Shown in pieces: positions 1 through 11,563 of a stretch of DNA of 64,000 bases. Position numbers and translations under genes: made by a program. The notes beneath the pieces are model-generated. The model made no database searches and had not been told where the DNA came from. It worked only from the letters and a program-made list of their open reading frames with translations. The stretch is from assembly GCA_014529385.2 (NCBI GenBank), contig CM043955.1:142012640-142076639 (forward strand), in the 5' to 3' direction. The first letter of the stretch is position 1. Each line of letters opens with the position of its first letter. Origin of the DNA: Adiantum capillus-veneris. Lineage: Eukaryota > Streptophyta > Polypodiopsida > Polypodiales > Pteridaceae.

Positions 1-43
1 ACTTAAGGACCTCTCTTCTTAAGCAAGAAAAGAGAAACCAAAT

Positions 44-55
44 GCTCTGATACCA
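44..55 (-). other. Primer-binding site of a minus-strand LTR retrotransposon
   Basis: The plus strand reads GCTCTGATACCA, the complement of the plant initiator-Met tRNA primer site TGGTATCAGAGC. The element's interior therefore lies to the left, outside the window, and its 5' LTR lies to the right, starting TGTAATG at 57 after a one-base spacer. Copia elements usually use this primer. No coding sequence of this element is in the window. Confidence 0.75.
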
Positions 56-56
56 A

Positions 57-300
57 TGTAATGAAAATGGCCTATGAACTTTGAGAGTAGCGGAATTAAG
101 AGAATTAGAGTGAGCATTTTTGTGAAATTACTTTGAGAACATAGAGGGTGAACTTAATTGATGGTAGCAACATGAACATAGTACTTAACTAACTTGGCAT
201 AAACAATACTTTTGCAAGAGAGAGAGTATTAGAGAACATGACAATAGTTGAGGACCGGATTTACTTGGAGCCGATCCCCCCTCCATAAGGCATTTGTATT
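57..300 (-). repeat. Start of a 5' LTR (right end not resolved)
   Basis: The sequence starts with TG right after the primer site, as a reversed LTR should. I could not find the other LTR border because no second copy is in the window, so the end given here is nominal; the LTR may run several hundred bases further. Confidence 0.45.
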
Positions 301-1499
301 ATAGATTCTCCCATCCAGAGAGACTTGTTACAAACAATCTTTGTGTTCCTTGTGACCTTTGTGATGCTATGAAGATGGAAAGCTTCATGCATCACGAGCT
401 TAACATAAACTTTTCAAAAAGCATTAACTATCCCAAGCCTCAGTCCCAAGGCCTCAAACACCTTCGAAGGTGGAGAGAGCTAGCAGGGAATGAAGGTAGA
501 GAAGAGGAAGAACAATCATCCATAGGAGAAAGAAATAGTTTCTCACTTATCATCACTCTTCTTGCTTAGCATACCATAATAGCATAGTAATGAAGATGAA
601 GAAGATGGAAAGCTTAAGCATTGAAGCATGGCTCTTGGTTGAATTTTCATTCCATAGCCAAGAGTGTTGGTGTAAGCTCTCCACTTCTCAACAAGCTTGG
701 AGAAGGAGATGGAGCTCTTGCACTTTGCACTCCACACAATGAGCGAATGTGTGTGTGTGTGTGTGTGGGAGAGTATACGCCCATCTCATGCTTGGTCCAC
801 CTCTCTCTATCTCTCTCTCTCTCTCATTATTTTATTAGCTCATTTAGACATGTGTCCTCTTTTACCTCTTTGAGAGAAAGAACTTAATTATTTATTTTTA
901 TGTATCTAAATTCTCATTGGTGCCCTTTAAAATCTATCCAATAGAATTCAAGCACATCATGAGGGTCACATGTGGAGGATCATTTGAACATGTGTCTTTT
1001 ATGCTTATTAAGTCATTTGGTTGAATTGAATACTTCAATGACTTAGTCAATCAAGCATTGAAACTTTGATGCCTCTTGAGAGTTGTCTTTGAATTAAATA
1101 CTTCAAGAACCTTAGTCATTTAAGCATGTGAGAAACACCTCAAGCTTTTGAGTAAGGCTCCCACTAACACTTAGCAAGCCAACAAGCACCTCATGCTTGG
1201 ATAGGATTCCCACCTCAAGGTCAGCCCTAGCTTGCTTAAGGTCAAATGACTTTTGAACACTAACTTTTGGAGGTCTTTAATGAAGCTAACCCTACATTCT
1301 TTAAGCTCCATTCGGTAGCAGTGCTCTTTAACATACCATCTCTCATTTGGACCCCTTTTAACCTTGGCCCCGTGTTGAGACTGATCCATAAGCACATGTC
1401 TATATTCTAACCCTTGTTCCCATTTATTCTCCCACATTAAATGATCAGTTTAATATGAGAAAATCATTTGGGTTGGTTAGATATTAGATTTTATGACAT
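301..1499. other. No convincing gene; two microsatellites
   Basis: I see no gene here. There is a GT run at about 748-767 and a CT run at about 800-825. The open frames are short and show no domain I recognise. Part of this stretch may still be the LTR that starts at 57. Confidence 0.5.
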
Positions 1500-1925
1500 A
1501 ACCAGCAGTTTGAACCACTTGACCAACCCCTTGAACCACTTGGACAACACTTTGTTCCACTTGACCACCATTTACCAGCCCCTTGAACCACTTGACAAGC
1601 TTTGGACGACTTAGGACCACTTGACCAGCACTTTTAAGCACTTTATACTACTTGTTGACAAGCCCCTTGAACCCCTTGACCACCCTCCTAAACCACTTGG
1701 CCAGCACTTTATACCACTTGACAAGCACTCTGAACCACCTGACCAGCACTTTGAACCACTTGACCAACCCCCTGATTCACTTGGATAGCACTTTGTACTA
1801 CTTGACCGCCACTTAACAGCCATCATAACCACTTGACTAGCTCCTTGGACCACTTTGGACCACTTGACCAACACTTTTAAGCACTTTGTACCACTTGGAC
1901 AGCACTTTGAACCACTTAACCAACA
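1500..1925. repeat. Degenerate minisatellite, 'ACCACTTGACCAGCACTTTG' type
   Basis: A unit of roughly 20-35 bp is repeated with many changes; ACCACTTGACCA and AGCACTTTGAACC recur about fifteen times. A related array lies at 34300-34884. The open frame on the minus strand here (Trp/Ser/Lys-rich) simply reads through the repeat and is not a gene. Confidence 0.8.
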
Positions 1926-2078
1926 CTTAATACCTAATCTAGTTTACAGCAGCATAAACAGTTGACTTGCAAAATTCTTCATAGTATACTCAGATTTAGA
2001 TACAAGAATAGTTATCTTTACAGGGAGTTAGATTTTTCAAGGAGTAAAGTCACTTAGTTAGAAGATTGCTGACTGCTT

Positions 2079-2635
2079 CTACTTGGTTGTTGGAGGTGGT
2101 AGTCTCGGTGCAAGAATTTTTTGTTGTGCCCGTACGTTTTCATGTGCCAATGCCCAGTCCAATTGTGTAGGTTCATCCTTCCTGGCATCAAATGGACATT
2201 CCCTAATAGTCTTGGCTCTGTCAGGAGTCTCGGCCCACTGTATTATAAATGAGGCAACATCCTCCTTGAGGAAATTTTCCCACTACCTCTCATTTTCTTT
2301 TCTATCCCATGCAAAATGACAAAGTTAATGGGATCATTGAAGTACATCTTATAGAGGTAATCATCCAGTAGTAAAGTGTTAGACTTATTGAAATTAGGAA
2401 AGAGGTACCAAAAGATTTCTAGTTTTTTGAAAAACATTTGCTTTGGGGGGTTTCCATATTTCCAATTGCTAACATGGCAGCAGTTGTGCTAGCCCCCCAC
2501 TCAGTGACAAGGCTTGGCATGACATAGAAACTTGTCCATACCCTTCTCAAGATTGTGGCAGGCATGCAACAACCATAGAAAAGTCTCTGCTATCTGGCTT
2601 AGTTTAATTAACAATTTTAATAATGATTTACTCAA
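2079..2635 (-). pseudogene. FCP1-like (HAD phosphatase-like) domain, C-terminal half of a disrupted host gene
   Basis: Read on the minus strand, this encodes the second half of an FCP1/NLI-interacting-factor-type HAD domain. The block FFKKLEIFWYLFPNF (from about 2434) is followed by KSNTLLLDDYLYK; the Asp pair (about 2365-2360) matches the acidic motif IV of the family. A C-terminal stretch (WENFLKEDVASF, AKTIRECPFDARKDEP) resembles the usual end of such domains and stops with TAG at 2079-2081. Decay is visible: a one-base frame change near 2290, and a TGA and a TAG (about 2500 and 2490) that look like former Trp codons. The first half of the domain lies at 10943-11223, beyond gypsy-1; removing gypsy-1 and one CTCAA copy restores an open frame across the junction. 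FCP1-like proteins dephosphorylate phosphoserine, often on the RNA polymerase II tail, but activity of this copy is unlikely. Confidence 0.7.
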
Positions 2636-3021
2636 TGTTATGGCATAAGCCACACATTGCGGTCCTGCGGTCTTGCGGATGTCTGGACATTGCATCCTAG
2701 GAGTCATGCAGCTTTGGGACAGTTCTTCATGGGATATCATGAGATAGGACGGGGTTTTGCACCATTCCCGATCTGCGCTGGAGCAGCCGTTGTATATGGG
2801 GGGGGCATACATGTCTTTGGGGAAATCTCTATTTTTCATGTCATCAATATATTTCCCTCTTGTACTCTGGGTTGCATATCAATGAAGAAGACGGTGTTCT
2901 GTTTTTGTGACTTTGTCTTCTATTCTACCTTCATGTGTTTTATTGTTCATATAATGTAAGGCAGTGTGAGGGTATTCATTCCCTAATGCTTATTGCTCCT
3001 CTGCGGGAAATAGACATTACA
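2636..3021 (+). repeat. Gypsy-1 5' LTR
   Basis: It starts TGTTATGGCATAAG and ends GACATTACA. It aligns along its length with 10550-10937, with roughly nine of ten bases matching by eye, which suggests an old insertion. Confidence 0.9.
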
Positions 3022-3439
3022 TCTCGCGACCATGATGCGCGATGGGTGACCTGCTGTGAACATGCATGCACACTAGGTCGCAGGGTCCTCTTGACCCTAT
3101 GGTTCCAATTGTGGGGAGACGTTGGAGGAGAGGCGTTTCAGATGAATTCATTTTTTCTACACCGCAGACTGAGGAACATGTGTCTCCATCACCAAGTCTG
3201 GTGCGTGGTAGGCTTATTTGGCGTGCACGGCATACTCCACGTAGTCCGTCATGTCCTCCTATCGTGCGCTCACCCTCACCCACTCATGTTGCTCCACCAC
3301 CGTCTCCGGTAAGCAGTCCTGGGGTTTCACCGCCATTGTCCCCACCTCCTAGTGTTCGCCAACTTTATCCAGGAGGGGGTATAGTTGAGCAAGGGACTAT
3401 GGCACAACCAGTGGCAGGTGGTCAGATTAAGTATGGCCA

Positions 3440-4846
3440 TTTTTGAGGTCTTTCAAAGGAAGACCCTGATTCACATTTACGATAATCTAATAAAGTGTAT
3501 GGATTGAATCATCCTGGAGTGGTGGTCCCTCTTCATCAACAATCAGTGTTTGAATCTACACTTTCAGGGAAAGCTGCCAAATGGCTGTTGTCAGAATACC
3601 CCAACGATCACTTTCAGACGTATGTCAAAGGGTCCAAAGCGTTCTTGCGATGGTTCAAAATGGAAAAGACGATCCCTCAACATTTGCAAAGCTTCGGACG
3701 CTACGTCAAATGTCGTTGCCAGTGGAGGATTATGCTGCAACATTTCGGATGATTTTGCAGCGGGTACCTCAGGCACCACGGCCAGCAGTCGAGGTGTTGA
3801 ATGATTATTTTCTGTGAGGACTCAATACGGATCTCAGAACTGCTATGGAAATAGTGGATAAGGTAACCACTCCACTGGATAATGTAATTGCAAGGGCTGT
3901 TGTAGCAGGAGAAGCTTTAGAGGATACGGAATACCCAAAGAACTCAAAGAAAAAAGATCGAAAGAAATCTCATCGTAAGTCTCAGGGAAGTGGTAGTGAT
4001 AGTTTGGAATCGAAAACTACAGACTCAGATTCCTCAGACTCAGGCAACAGCGATTCGGGGAAAGAATCGGAGGAGGCACCTCAGAGAAAATCCCAGCGTC
4101 AAGGGAAAGGTGTTCCATCCGGATTATCATAATCTTCTACGGTGGTTAAAAGTTTGACGGAACCGTGGTGTACTCAGTGCCAAAATCCGAGACATGCTAC
4201 TCAAGAGTGTGCAATGAATCAAAAATGGTGTGTGATTTGCACAGCCAACGCTCATAATACAGTGGAATATTAGCTCAGTGGTCGGGGTCGTAGGAGTCTG
4301 TATGCTTCTACATGGCACCCACCACAGTCAGGGCAGGGACAAGAGCCTGCAGTGTCGATGGTTCGCGCTCATACAGTAGAGGTTCCCTTTCAAGGAAAAG
4401 CAGGTGGACGGGGTCAAGGAGGGGGTTGCAATCGCGGACGAGGTGGCCGAGATCCTAATCGACCCAAGACCTACCTTTTCTGTTTGGGAGATAGGCATTG
4501 GTGGTCCGAGTGTTCAGAGGCTATGGAATATGATCGGAAGAAAGAGGATCATGCTGCTGGAAAGCAGTCGAGTGTGGCTATGGTTCAGATTGAAGGACTG
4601 GAGGAATCAGACCCAGTGGTTTCACTAATTACGCGTTCTCAAAAAAATGTGGTTCCAACAGCCGATGTTAAGCTTCTGGATTTTGCGACTCAAGAAGATG
4701 TACAAAAAAAGACTGTGACGTGGATGCCACAGTCAGTACCACCATTGCAATCATCGGGACCATCGACCTCTTGTCTGAAAACAAAAGAGGGGAAAGTCAG
4801 AAACAAAATTGATACTATGGAAGTGGATAATTGGGATTCAGTTTAG
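3440..4846 (+). pseudogene. Gypsy-1 gag (degraded)
   Basis: A retrotransposon Gag core is seen in pieces: FESTLSGKAAKWLLSEYPND (from about 3550), then in another frame VEDYAATFRMILQRVP and a charged Lys/Ser/Asp/Glu-rich linker. A clear CCHC zinc knuckle, CTQCQNPRHATQEC, lies at 4169-4210, with a second Cys/His cluster (CVIC...H) behind it and a third (CLGDRHWWSEC) near 4480. Stops at 4130-4132 (TAA) and 4271-4273 (TAG) interrupt a single frame from 3845 to 4846, and a frameshift lies near 3650-3690. In life Gag would package the element RNA. The 5' start is not identifiable. Confidence 0.8.
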
Positions 4847-5019
4847 AAAGAGGTCCTAGATTCACCATTACAAGTACCTTTGGGTTCATTACTGAAATTG
4901 GTTCCGAATTTTCATAATGCCTTGCTAAGTCATAATTCCAAAGAAATGATGGAAGTTGACATTGCGGTAGAGCTGAGGGTGAGCGGGATGAGTCAGTCCC
5001 GTTGCGGGCAAATAGGACC

Positions 5020-8000
5020 ACGGATACTCGCATTCTGGAGCTTTCAGTCAGATATCATGGCACATACATTGACAAAGTTCTGTTAGATGGAGGTGTGGGA
5101 GTGAATATTATTAGTCAAGCGGCTTGTGAGCGTTTTGGACTTAGTGATTGGGAACTGCATCTTTTGTAGTTCGCATGCCAGATCAGAGAAGAGTACAGCC
5201 AGTTGGATTACTCCGAGGCATTGTCCTGGATGTAGCTGGCTTGTCTTTTATTGTCTCCTTAGTAGTCTTAAATATTGAGGATCACGGTCAGGATTATCAT
5301 ATTATTTTGGGGAGACCATGGTTATGTCAATCCAGGGTAAAGCATAATTGGGAGGCAAATATGCTTACAGTTAAAAAGGGTCGTAGGAAAGTTTGAGTGA
5401 TGTTGGGAACATGCAAGCAACCAGTTCAGGCAGCATGGCATGTGATAGCTGAGATAGTAAATATGGTGGAAGGATTAGAAGAAGATGAAGAGGAGCAATT
5501 CCTGAAGGCTAACCCGGATTTAGTTTCTTCATATCCTGCAGACATTTCTATGATTTCAGAGGGGAAATATTTAGGGGTTTCAGGAATTTCACTAGAGACA
5601 GGGAAGCAAGAAAAAATCTTTCCTAGTCCCAAATCATTGGAGGAAATTATTAAGTAAGAACGTGCATTTGAAGCACAGATGGGAAAAGTTACAAGGGTCA
5701 AGGAAGATGAACTGGAGACTGTCTTTCTAGGGGATCAAACGGAGTCTCAGTCCATTCATATTAATAAGCAGCTAGGGCAAGTTTTCTAGGAGACTTGATT
5801 AATTTATTGACAAAATTTAAGGATGTTTTTGCATGGGAGTATGCGGATATGAAAGGATTGGATCCAAAGTTTTATCAACATATAATTAAGCTGAAACTAG
5901 ATGCGGTGCCAGTGAAGCAGCATTCATATAGGATGAATCCGGAATGTAGCAAAGCAAGTTAAGGTAGAAATTGATCGTCTATTGTAGGTGGGTTTTATTA
6001 CCCCTATTGATAATCCCAGATGGATTTCTCCCATTGTGGTGGTACCAAAGAAAAACAAGCAAATTCGCATTTGTGTGGATTATCACAAGTTGAATGCAGC
6101 TACTGTCCGGATCCTTTTCCTCTTCCATTTTTTCTGGATTCTATTTTGGATGATGTGGTAGGGCACATCATATATTCTTTTTCGGATGGGTTCAATGGAT
6201 ATAACTAGATTCAAATGGCGTTGGGTGATCAGCCTAAAACAGCTTTTATTACATCATGGGGTGTTTTTGCATGCACAGTAATGTGGTTTGGATTGAAGAA
6301 TGCGCCCTCAACTTGAGTTTTTCTGGATGATCTTAGTGTTTTTTGAGCGCAATTAGAGCATTTGAAGCAATTGCAATTATGTTTTATGAAATGTCGAGAG
6401 GTGAAATTCAGTTTAAATGCTCTAAAATGTGCATTCCCAGTTCAAAGTGGGAGGTTATTGGGTCATATAATCTCTGAGGATGGCATTTCCGTGGATCCGG
6501 ATAAGATAGCCACAATTATGGAATCGCCTCCTCTGGTGAATTCGAAACAGTGTCCAGGATTTCTAGGTCAAGCTCGTTGGCATGGGAGGCATTTGAGGTT
6601 TGTCGTGCATTTGGCAATCCCTATTAATCAGGCAGCGCATGCCAAGGTTTTTGAATGGACGCAAGAATGTGATCTGGCTTTTAAGAGATTAAAAATTCAG
6701 CTATCCAAAGCTCCGATCGTGATCCCTCCGAATTGCGTCAAGATTTTCATGTATTTGTGGATGCTTCTGATCGGGCCATTGGCAGTGTGCTGATGCAGGA
6801 ACAAATTCAAGGGTGGTTTTGACGTGTCTATTAAGCCAGCAGAAGATTATCATCCGTAAAAAAGAATTATTCAGTGACAGAAAGAGAATGTTTAGGGATG
6901 ATTTATTCTGTGAAAAAGTTCTATCATTATCTGTTGGACCTGCGGTTTTTCTTTCATGTGGATCATTCGGCTCTTCTATACCTAGTGCGCCAACAAAATT
7001 TGACAAGAAGATTGGCTCGATGGATGCTCTTGTTACAGGAATTTGATTTTGAGGTAATACATCGTCCAAGAGCCCAGCATGCGGTGGCTGACTACCTTTC
7101 CAGGCTAGATTCAGGTGAGCCGCTGACGGAGGTGGCTGATGAATTTCCAGATGAGTCTCTCTTTTTAGCAAGAGCTATTGCAGATGATCTTACATTTACG
7201 CAACAACCTAGGATGATCCCCAGCATTCCATGGACTTAGTATGAGGAGATGTTTCATTTTCTAGACAGTGGAGAAATGCCTTCATTCTTGTCCAATCATC
7301 AAAGGAAAAGGATGGCTATTTTTGAAGCAGGAATTTTGAGATTGTCATGGGAAAGCTGTATTATCGCACGGTTGAGGAGGTCTTGCTCAGACGTGTTCTA
7401 CCACAAGAACAAGGATCGATTCTGGAGGAAGTCCATACCAGCATTGCAGGGGGCCATTTTGCAACATTGATCACGGCAAGGAAGGTTTTACAATCAGGAT
7501 TATGGTGGCCTACACTGTTTCAAGATGCGAGAAGCTTTGTACAACAGTGTGATGTGTGTCAGTGGTTGGACAACCTACTAAAATGTCCAGAATGCCTTTT
7601 CAGCCAGTATTAACTTTGGAGCCTTTTCAAAAATGGGGATTGGATTTTATTGGACCTTTTAAACGAGTAGCAGCTAACACTGTTAATAAGTATATTTTGA
7701 CGGCCACGGATTATGAGACTAAATGGGTGGAAGCATGGCCTTTGAAAGATAATACAGTTGTTTCTATTGCTGGGTGCTTGTAAAAGGATGTTTTTTTCAG
7801 ATATGGCTGTCCTATTGAGCTGGTTAGTGATTGGGGTAGCCATTTTTTGAATAAGGTGATGGAGAGAATGCTACAATTTTACTTTGTATTGCATAGGAAA
7901 TCATCTCCATATTACCCTCAAGTGAATGGACAGGTGGAATCAACTAATAAGCAATTGGTTTGTATCCTGACAAAGTTAGTGAATATGCATAGAACAGATT

Positions 8001-8605
8001 GGGATGTGAAACTTTCTTCCGCATTATGGGCTTATGGGACTGCATATAAAGTGGCAACAGGATTGACTCCTTTCAAGTTGGCATTTGGTATGGAGGCAAT
8101 TACCCCAGTGGAGCATGTGGTTCCGAGTTTGCAGATGCTGATTTCGGATAGGCTTCTTTCGAAAGATTCCATGGTTTATCGTTTAGATTTTTTGCAGGAA
8201 TTAGATGAAGAGCGGTTGCGCGGTTTTGCAGTGTTGCAAGATCTACAGTCCATACGGAAGGAATGGTTGGATCGCCCTAAAGCACGGAAATTTTTACGGG
8301 GTCAATTGGTCGTTATATTTAATTCTCGCCTTGGGAAGATGCCCGGGAAGCTAAAATTACGGTGGTCTGGGCCATTCTGGATTTTTAAAGCATGCGGACC
8401 CACTTCTTTTTATTTGGTTGACTTGCGGGGGGAGGTGATTTCTATGCAGGTGAATGGATTTCGACTACACCATTATTTTTCACCTACCTCAATTCAGTGC
8501 CCCTTTGTTGTGGTACAAGAGCCGGAAGCCGCCCTAATCATGATTGGAAATTCTTTTGCACGCAATCTTGAAAAGCGGGAAAAGGGCAATCTTGAAAAGC
8601 AATGA
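5020..8605 (+). pseudogene. Gypsy-1 pol: protease, RT, RNase H, integrase (degraded)
   Basis: The domain order is protease (LLDGGVGVNII at about 5080, with DGG in place of D-S/T-G, then ILGRPWLCQSRVKHNW), reverse transcriptase (DVFAWEYADM at 5822; PIDNPRWISPIVVVPKKN at about 6006; the catalytic strand appears as VFLDDL near 6319), RNase H (FVDASDRAIGSVLMQ near 6750; TERECLGMIYSVKKF) and integrase. Integrase shows the N-terminal HH-CC finger (ending CDVCQ), the core acidic residues in LDFIGPF, VSDWGSHF and NGQVEST, and a GPF module (LRWSGPFWIF). Frames change several times, and in-frame stops include TAG at 5985-5987, TAG in the GYNQIQ motif near 6209 and TAA at 7781-7783. The integrase C-terminal half (7847-8605) is the longest intact stretch. 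It is not functional. Confidence 0.88.
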
Positions 8606-8989
8606 TGATTGCGACACCATGGCACGCCCTATTTTGAGAACTCTTTGTGAGTGGTTTAGTGCATGCAGTGGATACTTTATACTCTCCTTCCGTTTTTTGC
8701 ATCATGTTTGCAAGGCTACACTACATCATTCTTCTGTGCTTCTGTGTATCTTTGCCACCATGACAGCCTCCTTGTTGCAGTGCATTCCGTTTACTCCATT
8801 GTAGCAGTTGGCTCTTCGCAGGGTGGACGCTTGGTTACAAGATTTGTGCTTGTGTGTCTTTGCCAACCTGGATTGGCAAGGTGTCCCTGTTCACCCATAG
8901 GCCACAACATTGATTGAGCAGTTAGCTACTGGTGATGTGGTGCAGATCAACAACCAGCAGATTCAATTGACAACTGAAAGGATTTCAAG

Positions 8990-9466
8990 ATGTTGCTGCT
9001 TGCCAAGTGATGGTGTTGTGTGAGCATCACACGTTATTCCTGTTGTGCAGAGGCAGAACTAGAGTTTGGCTTGAAAGTTAAGGGTGAATATGAGTTATCA
9101 GGGCTCACTGATGCAGCGATAAGGGATGCATATTGCTGGTTCCTAGAGGAAATTTGGTTGCAAGCCAAAACTTATACAATTTCGGCCAAAGCGCGCAATG
9201 TATTGCATTCGACCAACTTTGGGCCGGTGGCTTGGGCAGCGATTGTCAGGGAACGATTGCTAGCAGAATGCCAAAGAGTGGTGGGACAGATGGGGCGTAG
9301 CACCCCAACAAATACCAAGGTTGGGCAGATGCTTACTTTAGTGTTTCCCTTGAGGAAAGTTTTTCCTCTCACCCTTTGCCCTCTGTGCCACTTTAAAGAT
9401 GATCGATTTCTCGTACATGGTATTGCACAGTTGGCACAAACTCAGAGTCGAAAGTGCCTGTTGTGA
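8990..9466 (+). CDS. Unknown ORF downstream of gypsy-1 pol
   Basis: An open frame of about 150 codons lies between the integrase and the 3' LTR of gypsy-1. I do not recognise it. The middle (LKVKGEYELSGLTDAAIRDA and WAAIVRERLLAECQRVVGQM) has the composition of a real helical protein; the C-terminal part has a CPLC pair. Athila-like elements may carry an extra ORF here, sometimes called env-like, but I see neither a signal peptide nor a membrane segment. It could equally be captured host sequence. Confidence 0.35.
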
Positions 9467-9955
9467 GGGTGTCTCAAACACCTGCTCGCATAGTGGATAT
9501 GCCGGGTACGTCGACTGTAGTGGTAGCCTCTAATGCACGGGAGATGGCCACTACAGGAACATCAAGCTGAAAGCGAGGACGGGAGGAAATCCTGTTTTCC
9601 ACACCACCTCCTGCTGCCACATCAACTTTGCCGGAGGATGCCACCGTTGCGCGTTGGAGGCGCAGAATGCAGGAGCAGACGGTAGCCTCCACTCCGATTG
9701 AGACTGGCTCTACGGGTGCAGATACTTCCTCGCAACCTAGAAAATTCTGATATTACTATCACAACTGCTACGACGGAGTTAACTCTTCCAGCAATTTTGC
9801 CCTGGGAGACAACAGCCGCAAACCCCTCTGATCAGCTTGGCCACTTATTTAGCATCTCATCCTGGTGATGTGATGATAAATATGAATGATCTTGATGCCT
9901 TAGCAATAGAGATGCAGCAGGACCTGCACAGTTTTTTGGAAACTCAAATGCAGAG

Positions 9956-10405
9956 TTGGAGATCAAGGTTGTCTGCCGAGGTGATAACGCAGTAACCAAC
10001 TCAACAGGTTATAGTGAGGTAGAGCTTGAGCTGCCAAATAATGACAAAGGTAAGAACATTGTGCAAGAAGGTTTTGATATTTCTGATTGGGCAAAAGCTA
10101 CAGAAGAATGTGTTGAGGCCCAGGCTCATGTCTCTTGTTTGCAGCATGTGATTCATCACCTTCGTAAGGAGCGGCGCCGAGTCTGTTTTTGGGTGGAGAA
10201 AGTGGCTCATTCATTTTCACTCAGTCTTCCACCATGTCCAGATTTTTGGCCTTCGCTAAACAGATGTTTGTCTCGGCATTATCCTCTTCATACACCTCTT
10301 GCTCCTTTGCCACAGGCACCTCAGTCTATTTCCTTGCCAACGCAATTCATTCCAAGGGATCCTTGGCCGGAGCAACCTGAGATAGATCCACAGTTGTTGG
10401 CATAG
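9956..10405 (+). CDS. Second unknown ORF before the gypsy-1 3' LTR
   Basis: This is an open frame of about 149 codons starting in the middle of a longer open region. The first 75 residues are acidic and helical, and a Pro/Leu-rich tail follows (PLHTPLAPLPQAPQ). No family is recognised. It may be the continuation of the ORF that ends at 9466, with the broken stretch 9467-9955 between them (Thr/Ala/Pro-rich in several frames). Confidence 0.3.
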   Translation: MEIKVVCRGDNAVTNSTGYSEVELELPNNDKGKNIVQEGFDISDWAKATEECVEAQAHVSCLQHVIHHLRKERRRVCFWVEKVAHSFSLSLPPCPDFWPSLNRCLSRHYPLHTPLAPLPQAPQSISLPTQFIPRDPWPEQPEIDPQLLA

Positions 10406-10549
10406 GTGTATCGGGCTCATCGGCAAGATTTTTAGGTATTTGGCTACATCGATGTTTCCTTCTCACCAAAGCAGGAGGAACAGCAACCGGAACCTTTGAC
10501 ACGGAGGGGCTAGAGCTGTGGGTTTGCACAATCCACCGTGCGTGCCAGG

Positions 10550-10937
10550 TGTTACGGCATAAGGCGCACATTGTGGTCCTGCGGTCTTGTGGATGTCTGG
10601 ACATTGCAGACTAGGAGTCATGTGGATTTGGGACAGTTCTTCATGGAATATCATGAGACAGATGGGGTTTTGCACCATTTTCGATCTGCGCTGGAGCAAC
10701 GGTTGTATATGGGGGACATACCAGTCTTTGGGGATATCTCTATTTTTCAAGTCATCAATATATTTCCTTCTTGTACTCTGTGTTCGGTTGCATCTTAATG
10801 AAGAAGATGGTGTTCTGTTTCTGTGACTTGTCTTCTATTCTGCCTTCATGTGTTTTGATGTTCATATAATTTAAGGCAGTCTGAGGGTATTCATTCCCGT
10901 AATGCTTATTGCTCCTATGCGGGCAATAGAGATTACA
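10550..10937 (+). repeat. Gypsy-1 3' LTR
   Basis: It starts TGTTACGGCATAAG, ends GAGATTACA and is followed by the target duplication CTCAA. It matches 2636-3021. The sequence just upstream is not a good polypurine tract; the nearest purine-rich stretch is around 10502-10517. Confidence 0.9.
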
Positions 10938-10942
10938 CTCAA

Positions 10943-11223
10943 TCCAAGCAAGAATAATTGTGCATCGTTCCGTACATAGTAGGTGACGTTATCATCCCCC
11001 TTTACTTTGTCAAAGTACAATGTGTTTAAATCTGGGGGTCCCAATCCTTTGCGCTTATCATGCACACAAGCAAGCACATTGTTGAAGTCTACAATTACTA
11101 CCAAATCTCTATGGACTGGGAAGTGATACATTGGTTCGTAGCAAGGAAGCTACCGATCAATGTGCTCTACCTCATCAGTGGGCGGTGGGGATTTTGAGCC
11201 AACCACACAAATTTTAACTACAT
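10943..11223 (-). pseudogene. FCP1-like domain, N-terminal half of a disrupted host gene
   Basis: The minus strand encodes PMYHFPVHRDLVVIVDFNNV (from about 11134): a hydrophobic strand followed by DFNNVLA, matching HAD motif I (D-x-D/N-x-T/V-L) with the first Asp at 11089-11087 and Asn in place of the second Asp. Downstream come YFDKVKGDD and NDAQLFLLGL. One in-frame TAG upstream (about 11155-11153) is probably a former Trp codon. The domain is cut by gypsy-1 at 10938-10942 and continues at 2635. On the other side copia-1 separates it from 16455. Loss of the second catalytic Asp would normally abolish the phosphatase reaction, although several plant FCP1-like proteins have Asn there. Confidence 0.6.
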
Positions 11224-11228
11224 AGCAC

Positions 11229-11549
11229 TGTAAAGAAAGAGGATGCAAGAGAGCTACACAAGACAAGCACACACCACACAGAGATGGAAAGCTTCTTCTT
11301 CTTCTCACAGAAAAGAGAGTACAAAATGACTAAGTGCTAAAACTGAAAAGTAGCACATATGTACATGTGGTCACTAAGTGTGAACTCGCTAGAAGCGTAC
11401 TAGGCTGGCACTATAAGTGTAGTCCAGCTGTAGAATCACTGGCAAAGATCCTCCATGTCGGTCACCTAACGCGCCAGTGAGTAAATGTCGTAAGCGGCCA
11501 AGACCCGTAGTGGATGCCAGCTCAAGATGTAGAGCTTGACATCTCAACA
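11229..11549 (-). repeat. Copia-1 3' LTR
   Basis: It starts TGTAAAGAAAGAGG and ends CATCTCAACA, with TG...CA termini, and is bordered by AGCAC on the outside and the polypurine tract on the inside. Confidence 0.95.
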
Positions 11550-11558
11550 CTCCCCCTC
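11550..11558 (-). other. Copia-1 polypurine tract
   Basis: CTCCCCCTC on the plus strand reads GAGGGGGAG on the element strand, directly against the 3' LTR. This is the plus-strand DNA priming site of an LTR element. Confidence 0.85.
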
Positions 11559-11563
11559 AAGCT

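Larger units (their letters stand above)
2636..10937 (+). mobile_element. Gypsy-1: full-length but decayed Ty3/gypsy element
   Basis: Two related LTRs (2636-3021 and 10550-10937) enclose gag, protease, reverse transcriptase, RNase H and integrase in that order, so this is Ty3/gypsy. The flanks carry a perfect 5-bp target duplication, CTCAA (2631-2635 and 10938-10942). The integrase ends in a GPF-type module with no chromodomain visible, and the gag/RT style fits the Tat/Athila side rather than a chromovirus; that placement is inference. Many stops and frameshifts make it inactive. It sits inside the FCP1-like host gene, in the opposite orientation. No clear polypurine tract abuts the 3' LTR. 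A sequence at 3024-3036 (TCGCGACCATGAT) could be a decayed Arg-tRNA primer site. Confidence 0.9.

Noticed and set aside
1611-1874. Trp/Ser-rich 87-codon ORF
   Set aside because: It reads through the minisatellite; the apparent protein repeat mirrors the DNA repeat.
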